From Diabrotica undecimpunctata (Eukaryota > Arthropoda > Insecta > Coleoptera > Chrysomelidae): a DNA stretch of 64,000 nt. The notes under the pieces were generated by a model. It made no database searches. It saw only the letters and a list, made by a program, of their open reading frames with translations, and was not told the DNA's origin. Shown here one piece after another: positions 22,601 through 33,304 of the stretch; the first letter of the stretch is position 1, and each line of letters opens with the position of its first letter. Where the stretch lies: assembly GCF_040954645.1 (NCBI RefSeq), contig NC_092808.1, forward strand, positions 84,327,389 through 84,391,388, given 5' to 3'. The position numbers and the translations under genes are program-made.

Positions 22601-23432
22601 TGGTTTCCTCGGCTGCTTTTAATATGATGCTGAAGAAGGTTTCGATGTCTGTGTCAATACTGTTGGATATTTTACAGTTTGTGACATGTTTTTCTATGAT
22701 ATCTTCAAATAATGTCCAATTTGCTTCCTTCATTTTCCACCTAGGGGCGTGCTTTCCATTTTTGGGCTTGAACAAGTTATTGGTGATTATTATTGGGTAA
22801 TGGTCACTGTTATAAGTGTAGTCTAATCTGTTCCATGTCATTAATGTAGAGAAGTTATTATCCGCTATCGTTAAGTCCAAGGGCGTTGATTCGCCTGTTT
22901 GTATATTGAATCTTGTAGGGCGTCCATCATTCAACAGTGATAAGTTATACTGATCTATTAATTCTTCAATAATAAGTCCTCTTTTGTCATCATATGTAGA
23001 GCCCCAAATACTGTTGTAAGCATTAAAATCACCTGTTAAAATACGCGGAGAAGGTATTTGTCTCACGAGGTTAAAAAGGTCCTGTTTATCAATTGGTTGT
23101 CCTGGGGGTAAGTAAATCGTGCAAACATTTATTTTTGTGGTTCCTTCTAGAGAAATAGCTACAGCTTCTAAATGTGTTTGTAGGGGTAACCTACTTGCGG
23201 TTAATTTGTTATTTACGAGAATTGTCACTCCACCGCTTGCTATTCTTTGGTTTACTCTATTTTTTGAAAAACTTTGATAATTATGTAAACAAGATTCTTG
23301 GTTGCTCTTAAGATTCGTTTCTTGAAGACAAATAATATCTGGTAGATACTCTGATTGTAGAATTTTTAACATCGGTAAGTTATTATAGTATCCGTTTATA
23401 TTTCACTGAATAATTGAATTAAACGACGCCAT
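19679..23432 (-). pseudogene. I-clade LINE ORF2 polyprotein (EN-RT-RNase H)
   Basis: Start at ATG 23432 (MASFNSIIQ), where codon 10 is a stop in place of W; then MLKILQSEYL. Endonuclease: CLQETNLKSN, LTGDFNAYNSIWGS, YNSDHYPI. Linker with VPWWNEQC. RT: SYRPIALTCTACKLLEK, FRQNRST, FFDIEKAFDTAWR (after a stop), GIPQGSVISPT, LYADDLVIFG. RNase H with all four acidic residues: IYTDGSKSSEGVG, YTAELYALYRAI, LTDSLSAT, GNETADHSAK. C-terminus HLLCECPIYNQQR, stop at 19679. Damage: stop at codon 10, stop after AFSLN, an internal duplication at 21.41-21.50 kb within the RT box, and a frame break at 20.24 kb. About 1,250 codons, normal for the group. Confidence 0.9.
21405..21505 (-). repeat. Short segmental duplication inside the RT domain
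   Basis: CTTATAACNGATCCCTG-like segments occur at about 21,420-21,450 and again near 21,490-21,510, with a third partial copy between. It duplicates the codons around GSVIS and pushes the YADD box out of register. Confidence 0.7.
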
Positions 23433-23467
23433 TTTTACTTTCTAGTTATAAAACAGTTTTAATTCTA

Positions 23468-24752
23468 TTAAGACTCTGGGTCTGTGTCAAGTAAAATGTC
23501 ATTTTCGTTGTCGGTAGAAGAAAGTTCGTCATTTAGGTGTTTTGTGATTTTTATTCTAAGTTTGGTACATTTGATTTTAAGAGATCTATCTGTTATGTGA
23601 GCATATAAGTTACTAATCATTGCTAGTAATCCAGTAAAATCATGTGTATAATTGGTTATAGTGGTGATAATATTTGGAGAACCTGGTGCGTTTTCTAACA
23701 GATCTATAAATTGGTCGTGATTAAGGATATATGGTGGTGAATGTTCATTTATTATTGTTTTTAGGTCAGTATCAGAACTTTTCTTGGGTTTTTTGTTGGG
23801 TTTTTGTGTAGGTTTCCTAAAATTTATTTCTGTTTGTTTATCTTTTTCTGACAGAGCTGGTGTATCTGTTGGTGAAGGTGATAGAATTTCATCTACGTCA
23901 CGCTTACGGCTTGTCTGTTGAGTAATATCTAGTGATATAGCGCTTTTATATTCTGGAGGTGTAATGGTATTGGTAACTGAGGATGCTTTTGGTTCGACAT
24001 GTTCAGGATTTGTACTGTTTGTTAAGGAAGTAGATTGCTGGTTGGGAAGTTTTTGTATGGTGTCCATTTGTAAAGGAGTATTTAACGATGTTGAAATAGT
24101 TTGAGGTGTGGGTATATGTTGAGGGTCCTTGCTGATGGCAGTTAAAGCATAACTGATTATCTTGCGATAAGAAAATTCGATAGGATTTGTTATCGTAATT
24201 AATCAAAAAAGATTCAGGTAAAGGATTTATAACAGGATTGATAAAAATTTGTCTTCTAAAACTGTAAATATGATTAAATTCCGGTAAGGTAGAGCTAATA
24301 CGAAGAAAGGTCATTGATGACATTGGCTTGAGACCTAGGTTTTCTAATTCGTGAATAAGAATATCATGGGGAATTGAGGGGCATACATTCGATAGAACTA
24401 ACCTATCCGCTGGAGTAATATATTTTCTAGCTTGAACTGGTTCATCATTTATTAGTATTATACCATCATATACCTGCATGAAGTTATCCACAATTTCTTT
24501 GCTCGCTAGATACATGCATACTCGATTATTGGACAGCCTTGAAGAAAATAAGATGTTTTTGGGCTGTATAAGTGCTCCTAGTGGTATGAGGTAGTCCTGT
24601 AGGCGTAATCCATCCTTTGAAGAGAAAACAATCGCTTGTTCAGGACTAGGATATGTATGTTGGCTTCGAACTTTTGAGTAGGATTTAACTGTGTTAGTAT
24701 GTTGTGGTACAAAGTTAATTACGTTGGAACTTCCATCTGATGTTACGGACAT
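23468..24752 (-). pseudogene. I-clade LINE ORF1 (gag-like RNA-binding protein)
   Basis: Reads MSVTSDGSSNVINFVPQHTN from 24752 through an RNA-recognition-like region (LRLQDYLIPLGALIQ, LVLSNVCPSIPHDIL) to a zinc knuckle start, LCFNCHQQG. There a single frameshift moves to the frame MDTIQKLPNQQSTSL, which continues to the stop at 23468 (DILLDTDPES). The knuckle is cut at the frameshift so its H and last C are lost in frame. Joined length would be about 428 residues, usual for an I-type ORF1. ORF2 begins 35 bases downstream. The protein would coat the LINE RNA. Antisense open frames here are shadows. Confidence 0.8.
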
Positions 24753-24784
24753 GATGAATCCTCTATATGCGATTTTAACAGGAC

Positions 24785-25440
24785 TTTATTTTATATATAT
24801 TAAATCAAATATAGTCCAACTCTGTTTATTTTAAAACTAGTTGATCGGCTGGTAATTATCAAATTAGCTGAATAACGATAAGAGTACAACTAGTTTTTTG
24901 GTTAATTTGTAACTACAATTATTATTGATGAGAATATGTTATTGATGCTTAAAAGTGATATTTCTAATCAAACTATGATTAACTGGAAAGAAGTACTTAC
25001 GGCACTTAACAAATCACTGTAAACTTCTTTGATATATCACTTTTAATTATTTAAATTTATACTTTTTCTATTAGAAACTGATCTAAAGTTGTGGAGCTTA
25101 AAATTAAGTCGACTTTCATGCCTGACATTCAGGACCGGATCCACAGATGTTACTCTTATAGTTAATATTTATATTTTATACACATTCTTATTATATACGT
25201 ATTTTATATTTAACTACTCATAAAGTTCGTCCATCTTTTAAAAAAAACTGTACATTTTGTTTTTTTTTTTTTGTTTCAGTTTATATCCAGTTAATTTTTC
25301 CATTTATTTTTGTTAGATACCTATACTAAGGGCCCAGTTATACGAGCGTTAATAACGTCTAATTGATAATGAAGCTAATACATTGGCTATCTGAGATCTA
25401 GATGTATGAATTTTCTTATAATATTCTAAATATCCCGATA
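24785..25440. other. No gene seen (possible LINE 5' UTR)
   Basis: AT-rich. The first few hundred bases could be the 5' UTR of the I-clade LINE to the left; nothing else recognised. Confidence 0.35.
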
Positions 25441-25444
25441 AATA

Positions 25445-25840
25445 GTTTGTGAGCCGTCCCGAAATTTTGGTAATTTCTTTTCACACTATTGCTGCTGGGG
25501 TAAAACTGTTTATTGTTTATAAAAAAAATTTCCAGGATTTCTTTTTTGCTTCTTTTACCACTTTGTTACTAGTAGTTCTAAACTTTTTATATTCCGGAAT
25601 AATTTATTTATTTATTTTATTTTTGTTTTTATTAAAAACTCTGTTTTTATTAAAAACTATTAAAAGCTCTGTGAGTCTTTTTTATAGATCTTGACAGTGA
25701 TTGTTTCACCACGGTACTCTTATACGATTTCTTAATATTTTCTGTTTTCCGAGAAAATGATCTGCTTCTGAAAGTATGACGGACGAAAATTTATTTACTA
25801 AATTGTTTATATTGTCATTTGGAGATAGATCTGAAAAAAA
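25445..25840 (-). pseudogene. I-clade LINE ORF2 linker fragment
   Basis: Minus strand reads AINFFSDLSPNDNINNLVNK, SEADHFLGKQKILRNRIRVP, W-stop-N, then a basic stretch and SGKRSKKEILEIFF. The VPWWN box with acidic/helical sequence before it and KxSKKxxWxxF-like sequence after it corresponds to the endonuclease-RT linker of the I-clade LINE at 22.5 kb. The endonuclease itself is missing, so this is joined by a deletion to the ORF1 piece at 25.84 kb. Confidence 0.6.
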
Positions 25841-25841
25841 A

Positions 25842-26633
25842 TTAATTGCTTCTCCACAAATTGTGTATACGGTCAGTTATAATAATATCTGCTGTAGTTA
25901 CTGTATTATTTATTATTAAACCGTAGTTATTTTTTTTTTGAGGACAGTTTAAGACTGTATGGTCAATATTATTACAAATATAACAGGAGTATTGGCTAAA
26001 GATTATAAAAATTTTATAGTTTGTATTGTCATAACAACGTGGCAAGTTTTCAGGAAGTATTAGGTCGACTAAAGGTGAAATATTTACCTGTCTATGGAAA
26101 CAAAGTGAGGAGTCAAGTAAGTAAAGACCTAGGAAAGACAAGAGAAGCGTCGGTCGACCACCGACACGATGGGCTGACGATTTAAAAAGAAAAAATAAAA
26201 ACTGGATAAAAATGGCGCAAGACAGATGGGGTTGAAAACATGAGGAAGAGGTCTATGTTCAGCAGTGAACTTTTGGGGCTATATGATGATGAAGATAATG
26301 TGGAATTGTTGATAATATAAGTCGTTCACTAGAAGTAATTAACCTTCTTCCTTTTATTATTTGATTGTTTACTATGCTCTTTTTTTATGAATATTGATAA
26401 ATTTATCAAGTAATTCTTCTTTAGAGAAACAAATACAAATCAATCAAATTATATCTTTTGAATATATAACTAATCTCAGTGATACAAGGTAATCTTCTAA
26501 CTTTACATTTTCTAATGAACTGAATTACGGAATGAACTTAAAAGTTCTGGTTACTGATAAGTACGTTTTGTTAGGTGTTGGTGGTAAAATACCTCTCATT
26601 TCCTGAGCTAATTCAGAATTATTATTATCCATT
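25842..26633 (-). pseudogene. I-clade LINE ORF1, interrupted by a LINE tail
   Basis: Starts MDNNNSELAQEMRGILPPTP at 26633, then FSSLENVKLEDYLVSLRLV and CICFSKEELLDKFINIHKK, close in layout to ORF1 at 24.7 kb but clearly divergent (a related subfamily). It is cut by a foreign segment at about 26,125-26,290 and resumes with SSLCFHRQVNISPLVDLILP, then a complete CCHC knuckle CYICNNIDHTVLNC (Cx2Cx4Hx4C). Stops and a frameshift are present in the N-terminal half. It continues directly into the ORF2 linker remnant. Confidence 0.7.
26125..26290 (+). pseudogene. RTE-like LINE 3' end inserted in ORF1
   Basis: Plus strand reads KDKRSVGRPPTRWADDLKRK, NWIKMAQDRWGWK, EEVYVQQ, stop, then ends in an ATGATGATGAAG tail. 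The GRPPTRWxDDL...AxDRxxW order is the closing segment of an RTE-like LINE. It interrupts the minus-strand I-clade ORF1, so it is the younger insertion. Only the last 50 or so codons were copied. Confidence 0.75.
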
Positions 26634-26639
26634 TAAAAA

Positions 26640-27060
26640 AACTTTGAAACTTGCCATCAGATCTTCATCATCTTTACAACAATTCAATTAAGTCGGTATA
26701 AAAACAAAACAGATAAGAATTTTTTGTTTGTATTTGAAATATTCGGTAGCTCTAATTTTGTTGTCACAAAAAAATTTTTTGATGCTTCCTTTACTTTTGA
26801 ACTCAAATCTTACTCATTTAGTGCCAATATAAGTAGAAAACAACAATGAAAATAATTTATTAGCTCTAGTTTTCTCGGTACACAATTGGTATAATATGCT
26901 ATTGTAGTAAATTAGGACTTAAATGATATTTTTTTACATATTAAATTAAAATTATAAATAGATGTTTTTAGCTAACACTTCTTTAAGTTCCAAATTGACG
27001 AAAAATAAAAATAAATTAAACATATTTGTTTAAAGCGTTTATAAAAATAAATTATTCGTT
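26640..27060. other. No gene seen
   Basis: AT-rich; may include the 5' UTR of the deleted I-clade copy. Nothing recognised. Confidence 0.35.
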
Positions 27061-27064
27061 ATCG

Positions 27065-27330
27065 CTATGAGTACGAGACCTTTTTTACTTTCCTCTTATA
27101 TGTGAGTTTCGAAGCATTCCTGCACACAAAATAACGGTAATCCACTAACATAGCTCCATTCCACCGGCCTTAAAACCTTAGTTCCATTACAGAAATATTT
27201 TGGTGGAATCTTTCACCATATTCGTCACTGACAGCTCCACAGCTAGTAGGAAATAAGTCTAGGTGGGAGTGGAGAAAGTGTAAGAGGTGAGAGACATGTT
27301 GCAGCTGAGTTTATAGTATTTTTCTAGAAT
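27065..27330 (-). pseudogene. Multicopy unknown gene family, C-terminal part
   Basis: Minus strand reads ILEKYYKLSCNMSL, a frameshift, LHFLHSHLDLFPTSCGAVSD, EYGERFHQNISVMELRF, stop, GRWNGAMLVDY, then basic KRKVKK and a stop at 27065. The pattern HFLHSHLDxFPxNxGxVSDExGERFHQDIxxMExRYQGxW is one I know from a large, uncharacterised protein family present in many copies in insects and other animals. It continues the gene piece at 28.49-29.29 kb; the two are separated by an inserted element. Confidence 0.65.
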
Positions 27331-28485
27331 TACTGTGTAACGATAAGACTACCAAAAAGAATTGAAATACTATTGTAAAATAATACCTCAATCAATCATG
27401 GGAGCTTATCGTCTATGCCTCGTCTAGCTGTCTCTTAAGTGTGAATCCGTCTTATCTTTAACTATGAATTAAACCATGAAAATTCAGCTGGTAACAAATA
27501 AAGCAATGATTTAACTAATCATATATATTCAACTTGAAACAAAGCAAAAACAACCCTGCCTAAAGCTTTATAGTACACAAATTTGAATGATACTTATGGC
27601 ATCGATGGTCTGCCTGCTTCTAATTAGATGTTGCCTCTAGATTATTTGTGTAGGTCCTGTTGCCGCCTCCAAAGCATGTGGGTAAGTCTTACATACAGCT
27701 GCAGTTGATTAGTCTCATAAGTTCCATATTATTCCATAGATTTCAATAAAATATCCAATAAACCCAATAAACTAGAATATAACAACAGCTTTAGCCAGGC
27801 ATCAAAGGGGTTAACTTCCTTGCCAATTATTTTACCAAAATCACAATTAAACAAACAGCAGATGGCAAGGATAAAATGAAAGAGAATTATTATTAAGTTA
27901 TGTTTTGTTAGATTACTACATGCATGAAATTAAAAACGTGGTTTTGAAAGAAGTAAGGTTATGAATATTTAAAATATTGTTATAATTATAGAATATAGAT
28001 TAAAATAAAGGTACTTACCCCAAGAGATGTCTACAGACGATAAAATTAACCTTATTATAATTTTTACCCTCTTTTATAAATTTCAGAAACAGACAAAACA
28101 TAATATTTCACTACGTTTAGATAAGTTGATTGACAGAAAGTAGGAAGAGACTTACAATAAAGTGTAGCACAGAAGCCATAGAACATAATATATAGGACAT
28201 ATGTATCCGACGGAATTATCTCTTCTGTCAACATAGAACAGAATATTTAGTTTACCGGACAGAAAGAGAGAGGGCGAATATTTATTCTACGAAACAGAAA
28301 GAGAAAGGGCGAATATTTATTCTACCGAACAGAAAGAGAGAGAGAGGGCGCCAACTACTTTTTTGAAGAAAAATAGTAAAAAAGAAACTGAAGGTAAAGA
28401 AATTAATCAATTAATAAAGAAATTAAAACAAAATATTTATTTAAATATAAATTAATATAGATGTGACGTTTATAACGTTACACCT
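27331..28485 (-). mobile_element. Insertion with TGTAACG...CGTTACA ends, LTR-like
   Basis: The insertion separates two halves of one coding sequence. Its ends are TGTAACG (left, plus strand) and CGTTACA (right), an inverted 7-8 bp pair with TG..CA as in LTRs. It contains no open reading frame of note and carries a 35-bp tandem repeat near one end. About 1.15 kb, so a solo LTR is the simplest reading. A target duplication is not evident, which keeps confidence low. Confidence 0.45.
28252..28352. repeat. Tandem repeat, ~35-bp unit, about 2.7 copies
   Basis: Units read AC(C)GNAACAGAAAGAGARAGG then GCGAATATTTATTCT. The last copy is incomplete and has extra GA dinucleotides. Confidence 0.9.
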
Positions 28486-29290
28486 TCTACCAATTGAGTG
28501 TAGTTTTCTACTCGTTTGTTGCCCAAAAATTCTTTAACTACTCCTTTAAGAGCTTCTCAAGCTTTCTTTTCTTTATCTTCGAAAATTTCGTCAAAAGCGG
28601 GATCTTTAACCAATTCACGAATTTGTGGTTCAACAAAAATGTCCTCAATAATCTTTTCGTCACTTAACGAGGTAAATTTGTTTCGCAAGTACTTAAAAGC
28701 ATCTCCTTTTCTGTATTACCTGTTACAAAATTCTTCATTAAAGCCAAGTTTGTATGTAAGCGTGGAAAAAGAACATCTATTAGATCCACGAGAGGTTCAG
28801 CAACGACATTTTTCTGGCTACTGTTGAGATTTCTTGCAGGCCATTTTGTTCTTATATAGTTCGAATTCCTATCCCTGCTGTCCCACAGACACAAAAAACA
28901 GCAGTATTTAATATAATCCAACTGTATTTCTAAAATTATAGCAATACCTTTAAGTTCCCACAAATCTTCCACTTGTGCTTATCGTACACAAGTCTAAATC
29001 TCGAATGAGATCACTCAATGCTGCTTGAACCAATCTATGTGGTGTTTCATCTATTTTCTCAAAATCAGGATCTTTAGATGGGAAGGCTTGTTATCTCCAT
29101 CTTTGCCTTTCATTTCATCTTCATCTTCTTTGTTTCCTGCTTCTAAGTCATAGTTTTTTGGTAGGATAGAAACTGGTAAGCTTTCCGAATGTGAAACTGG
29201 TCGAATAGCAGACGGAATATTAAGATTTATTATTGTTTCTCTTTTTTTTTCATGGACAATCCTAAATTTATGGATGGTGTCAAACAAAAA
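28486..29290 (-). pseudogene. Multicopy unknown gene family, central part
   Basis: Minus strand: SLPVSILPKNYDLEAGNK, then in a shifted frame FPSKDPDFEKIDETPHRLVQ and AALSDLIRDLDL; then YCCFLCLWDSRDRNSNYIRT, KWPARNLNSSQKNVVAEPLV, LFPRLHTNLALMKNFV, and after a frameshift a run ending in GNKRVENYTQLVEG. The markers FxCxLCxWDSRD, NxVxxPLVxPxKVxxPPLHxKLGLxKxFV and FLGNxxxENYxxLV are those of the same family as 27.07-27.33 kb. About 100 residues between DLIRDLDL and YCCFLC are deleted. Function unknown; the copy number suggests a transposon gene. Confidence 0.65.
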
Positions 29291-29294
29291 TAGC

Positions 29295-29580
29295 AGTTAT
29301 TTGTAAGATTTGTTGGCTAACTTCAAACCATAGGTACAGCAAAAGATAAAGGTCATTTCTTATTTGTTAGCCACTCCCTCAATGTAACTTATCACGTGTA
29401 ACAGCATAGATATGAAGCCCATGGTTTATCCTGGTCTCCTACTTTTATTTCAAAGTAATGCCTATAAGCCGTTTTTTAATTCATGGTATGTTGCGTTTCT
29501 ATGATGAAAATATTATGTCACCAAAAATATAACAGACACTGTCGAATGAATTTACATATTTTCTTGACATTTTAAATTTT
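29295..29580. other. No gene seen; shared short repeat
   Basis: Contains CACGTGTAACAGCATAGATA (29393 on), nearly the same as a stretch at 10073, so part of an interspersed repeat. No coding content. Confidence 0.4.
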
Positions 29581-29587
29581 TAAAATT

Positions 29588-30372
29588 TCTTTTTCTTACG
29601 ATGCCTATCCGTTCCGGATGTTGGCGATCAACATGGCTATCCTAACTTTGCTTGCTGCTATTCTGAATAGTCCGGTTGTCGATGTATTAAACCACTTTCT
29701 CAGGTTTTGACGCCAAGATATTCTTCTTCTCCCTGGTCCTCTCTTTCCAAATACCTTGCCCTGAAAAATAAGTTGCAACAAGCCGCATCTCTGTTCATTC
29801 CTCATAACATGGCCACGATATTCTAGTTTGCGCTCTTTGATGGTGTTAATAATCTCGCATTCCTTGCCTATTCTACGTAGGACCTCAACATTAGTCACAC
29901 GATCCACCCATGAAATTCTTAAAATACGTCTGTAACACCACATCTCGAATGCCTCGAGTTTTCTTAAAGAAGCTTCGGAAAGTGTCCAGGCCTCTACTCG
30001 GTATAATAACGTAGAGAATACATAGCATCTAATAAGAGAGATTTTGGTAGCAAGTGGTAAATCGTGACTTCTGAAAAGAGACTTCATCATTATGAACGCC
30101 GATCTCGCTTTTCCTATGCGTTGTTTATTTGACTGGAGTGATCCCATTGGCTGTTAATGTTGGTACCAAGGTATGCGTAGCTGTCCACTCTGTCAATTGG
30201 ATGTTGGTTAACCAAAAGCTGTGTATTTAATATTTCGCGCTTACTGATTACCATGTACTTTGTTTTCTTCGTATTAAGATCAAGTCCGTGTTCTCTACTT
30301 ATATCTGATATACGCGACATTATTCTTTCCAAACCATCCAGACTATCTGCAAAAACTACTGCAAAATTTACC
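29588..30372 (-). pseudogene. RTE-like LINE 3' half: RT end and C-terminus (best copy)
   Basis: Minus strand begins in the RT palm with AVVFADSLDGLERIMSRIS (YADD box reduced to FADS), then EHGLDLNTKKTKYMVISKRE, VDSYAYLGTNINSQWDHSSQ; one frameshift near 30,120; then GKARSAFIMMKSLFRSHDLP, LIRCYVFSTLLYRVEAWTLS, MWCYRRILRISWVDRVTNVE, RKLEYRGHVMRNEQRCGLLQ, FGKRGPGRRRISWRQNLRKW, ending IAMLIANIRNG at 29605. Only one frame break, so it is the most recent copy of the RRRISW family in the window. 5'-truncated inside RT. A short A/AAG-rich tail follows (29,580-29,604, minus sense). Confidence 0.9.
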
Positions 30373-30379
30373 TTCTACA

Positions 30380-31247
30380 AACATTAAAATTCTAGTAATG
30401 TACACTAATTACACAATAAATAGTAGCAAACACCAAAACACGCTTCACTTTTTTAAAATAACCTCAAAACCACATTAATTGTTGAGTTTTTTCAGTTTAC
30501 AGATGGCAACTGTCAAAAACAAAGTATCCCCGGAAATAATAAATTTTACCTTTGAGAAAAAAGTGTCTACTGTATATTATTATATATTATAAATAAGAGC
30601 TAATTGGTATTTTTTGTAAACATTTTTAAATTTTGCAGTACAAAAAGAAATAGCATTTTAACTCCGAAGCATTTTCGTTGTTGGGCAGTGTAATTTAATA
30701 TACCTACTATAATCTGACTTAGAGTCTTTGATGTAATTCACTCTTGTAATTTTTTGACGGATATATTTAATATTTAAAAAAATTTCAAATATGAAAATTC
30801 TATTAAATAAAAATCATATGAAGTTCATCGCCTAGATAAATAAAATAAAATTTTTAAATAGGCTGGAGACTCCCAGAAGACATAAGTTAGTATTATTTAG
30901 GTTCCATCAGGTATTATGAGAGTAATGACTTATTTATAATTAAGATGAAGAATCAAAGAAGTTATTGTTGACAATTAATTATTTCAAAGCAAATATAAAA
31001 TCACTACTAAACAAAAATCTTAGAAATAATTGAAAAAAGATGAATTTCAAGAAAACACAAGTAAATCTTTAAGAGAATAGATTTAGCTGAATTAACCACT
31101 TTAAACTTATAAGTATCACTTTTAAGTTATTTAAAGCAATAACACCGAGTATTTAAAATGAATACTGTACATGCGGATAACGTTTTTCAATACAAAAGTA
31201 AAAACCAAGTATCACGTTATGACAATAAAAACCAAAATATCAAAAAC

Positions 31248-31250
<3 letters not shown>
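30380..31250. other. No gene seen
   Basis: 0.9 kb AT-rich spacer with no recognised domain or terminus. Confidence 0.4.

Positions 31251-31320
<70 letters not shown>
31251..31320. repeat. (TA)n microsatellite
   Basis: 70 bases of uninterrupted TA repeat. Confidence 0.95.
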
Positions 31321-31323
<3 letters not shown>

Positions 31324-31834
31324 TATGATTGTTTATTTTGACTTTAATCTTAGTTTATTGAGCCAATAAAAAAGAATTATAACTTATTTGTTATCAAAAG
31401 TAAAATAATCCTTATATCACCTGTGTTCGATGGATTCAAAAGATTTTCTAGTTGTCTTTTATCGGGAGAGAAGAAAGGATAAGAATACAAATATATTATA
31501 TTACAAAGATTTACGTTTCTTTATTTTATATGAACGAATAAAACAATTATTAAATTCTGTCGTTATCTTATCAATCAGCATACAAGAAAATAAATCAAAT
31601 TTTTATAATAATAAGATTATAAAGCTACATACATTTATATTTCGTGAAAACCAATTTTACTTAAAATTTTCTTTACTTGAAACAAGAAACAACAAATTTT
31701 TAAACATTTGATTAGCCTAACAAAACCTCAGTTCTTAAATTTGAATGCTAATGACCATGATGTCAAAACGATCCTTCACAGATATGAAATTCAATTGTAC
31801 AAACACTTACAGCTTATTTTCTTCTTGAGTTGTA

Positions 31835-32434
31835 TGTTGGAACATACCCAGAAAAGTCCAGTCTCCTCAACGATGTGATCTCCCTTCTTTGGCACCTCGG
31901 CTCCTTCTTAACGTCTCTGCAAGCCTCCTGCAGACTACACAAAAAACACCTGATTCACTTCTCCAAGCTCAGCTACTTATTTATGACACCAGGACCTCCT
32001 TTTGTCAACTTGATGCCGTAAGAATACTTTCACATATACTTTATAAAATGCCCGCGGTAGATACAAAGACCTCTTTTAATCTACTTGTTATCTCCTTCTG
32101 CAAACTATTCACTTCTTTTCGTTACGCCGGTATCCAAACTCACGAACCACACCCTATCTTGAGACAAACGACTGTTTCCTTTCGATGACCAAAATATCAC
32201 TGCCTCCGGTCTCATGATCGGCTCACAAATTCCCATTTAAAAACGACCGTCCAATCAAAAGCTCAAATTGTGTTTACCATGATTTTGGAAAAGCCTAATT
32301 TCGGTTTCAGAGAAAAACTAAATAGCTTACTTTAAAATTGGTTATAAATATTTGTGCGGTGAAGCACTGAATACCTGTAGATAAACATAATTCACAGTTT
32401 ATTCTTATTACAACAACTCAAAAATTATGTAACA
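31835..32434 (+). mobile_element. Candidate solo LTR (TGTTGG...TAACA)
   Basis: A C/T-richer, less AT-rich block than its surroundings. It starts TGTTGGAAC and ends ATTATGTAACA, giving TGTT/AACA inverted ends. A TATA-like TTATAAATA lies at about 32,340, about 95 bases before the right end, as in an LTR core promoter. The open frames in it look accidental. No matching target duplication and no second copy were found, so this is tentative. Confidence 0.3.
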
Positions 32435-32472
32435 ATAAAAAATGTAATGTAATGTAATGTAACATTACAAAA
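32435..32472. repeat. (TGTAA)n short tandem repeat with inverted end
   Basis: Four copies of TGTAA followed directly by CATTACA, forming a small hairpin. Confidence 0.8.
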
Positions 32473-32517
32473 TTTTTGTTATGGCTGCTAAATATCTTAT
32501 TAAAGAAAATATTCTTC

Positions 32518-32592
32518 ATCTTCTTCTTTAGGTGCCGTGTCCGTATTCAGACGTTGGCCGTCATCATGTTTACAATTTCCCTTTTCTATCGC
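32518..32592 (-). pseudogene. RTE-like LINE extreme 3' end
   Basis: Minus strand reads ATGATGACGGCCAACGTCTG then GGCACCTAAAGAAGAAGATG. This matches the MIANV codons and the GGCACYCTAAGAAG tail of the RRRISW LINE family. Only about 75 bases were copied. Confidence 0.6.
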
Positions 32593-32599
32593 TTCTTAA

Positions 32600-33300
32600 G
32601 TTTCTATACCTACTGGAGTTGTATTACTTTTTCCCTATTGTAAAATGCTGAAAACCCAAAATATGTGGTTTCTGTAAGATGGTACACCACCACATTCTAG
32701 AGAGAGGGCAGTGAGAATATACATAAATATAACCGTTCTGAACGTTGAATTGATCGTGGCAGTCATATTCCTTTGCAATGTGGTGAGATATTGATATAAT
32801 TATGTAATCTATAAAAAATTTCAAAAGAATACTTATCATTCATTACGTAAATTATTTACCCATTTTTATTAGGACAATTAAAAACTAAAGCCCAGTTATT
32901 GAATAACACATAATATGTGTCTTGTTTCATAATACTTTTGCTACCAATCTAACAAAAAAGACTCAGCATTTTTACAAAAACATCATCGTTGGCCTAATAA
33001 CCGATATTGTTATAAATATAGTAAACACACAGGTAATTTAGTTCAACATAATATTGGTTCGTTAGTTAATCATAATAGACCATTTGTTCGAGATGTAATT
33101 ATAGTTACTCGTAAGCTGTAACGTAATCTTTTAAATAAGTAATGACATCGATAGGTTATTCCGTGTTTATATAAGTAACCAATGAATCAGATACATTACA
33201 GTTTAATACATTATTTAACCTCTACGACAAATAAGATGTAGTTTCATAATATACCATAAGGTGTGGATATGTATCCAAAAGAATATATTCATCCGTTATA
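32600..33300. other. No gene recognised
   Basis: AT-rich; the right part is presumably decayed upstream sequence of the mariner transposase at 33.3 kb, but no motif could be read. Confidence 0.35.
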
Positions 33301-33304
33301 CATT

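Larger units (their letters stand above)
19576..24780 (-). mobile_element. I-clade LINE, near full length, decayed
   Basis: Minus-strand element with ORF1 (gag-like, CCHC), ORF2 (endonuclease, RT, RNase H, terminal zinc knuckle) and an A-rich tail, seen as the T-run at about 19,578-19,591. RNase H after RT together with an ORF1 CCHC motif places it in the I group of LINEs rather than jockey or CR1. The 5' end is not defined; about 350 bases upstream of ORF1 to 25.15 kb may be 5' UTR. A target duplication was not found. Confidence 0.8.

Noticed and set aside
22015..22800. Plus-strand open frames within the I-clade LINE
   Set aside because: Antisense shadows of ORF2, which has recognisable motifs on the minus strand.
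28250..28352. CRISPR-like array
   Set aside because: The 35-bp units are contiguous without spacers and the context is eukaryotic; a simple tandem repeat.
31430..31711. 93-codon frame as a gene
   Set aside because: Composition follows the AT-rich background, no domain, no flanking signals.
31889..32188. 99-codon frame as a gene
   Set aside because: Lies in a candidate LTR; overlapping frame of similar length and no recognisable domain.
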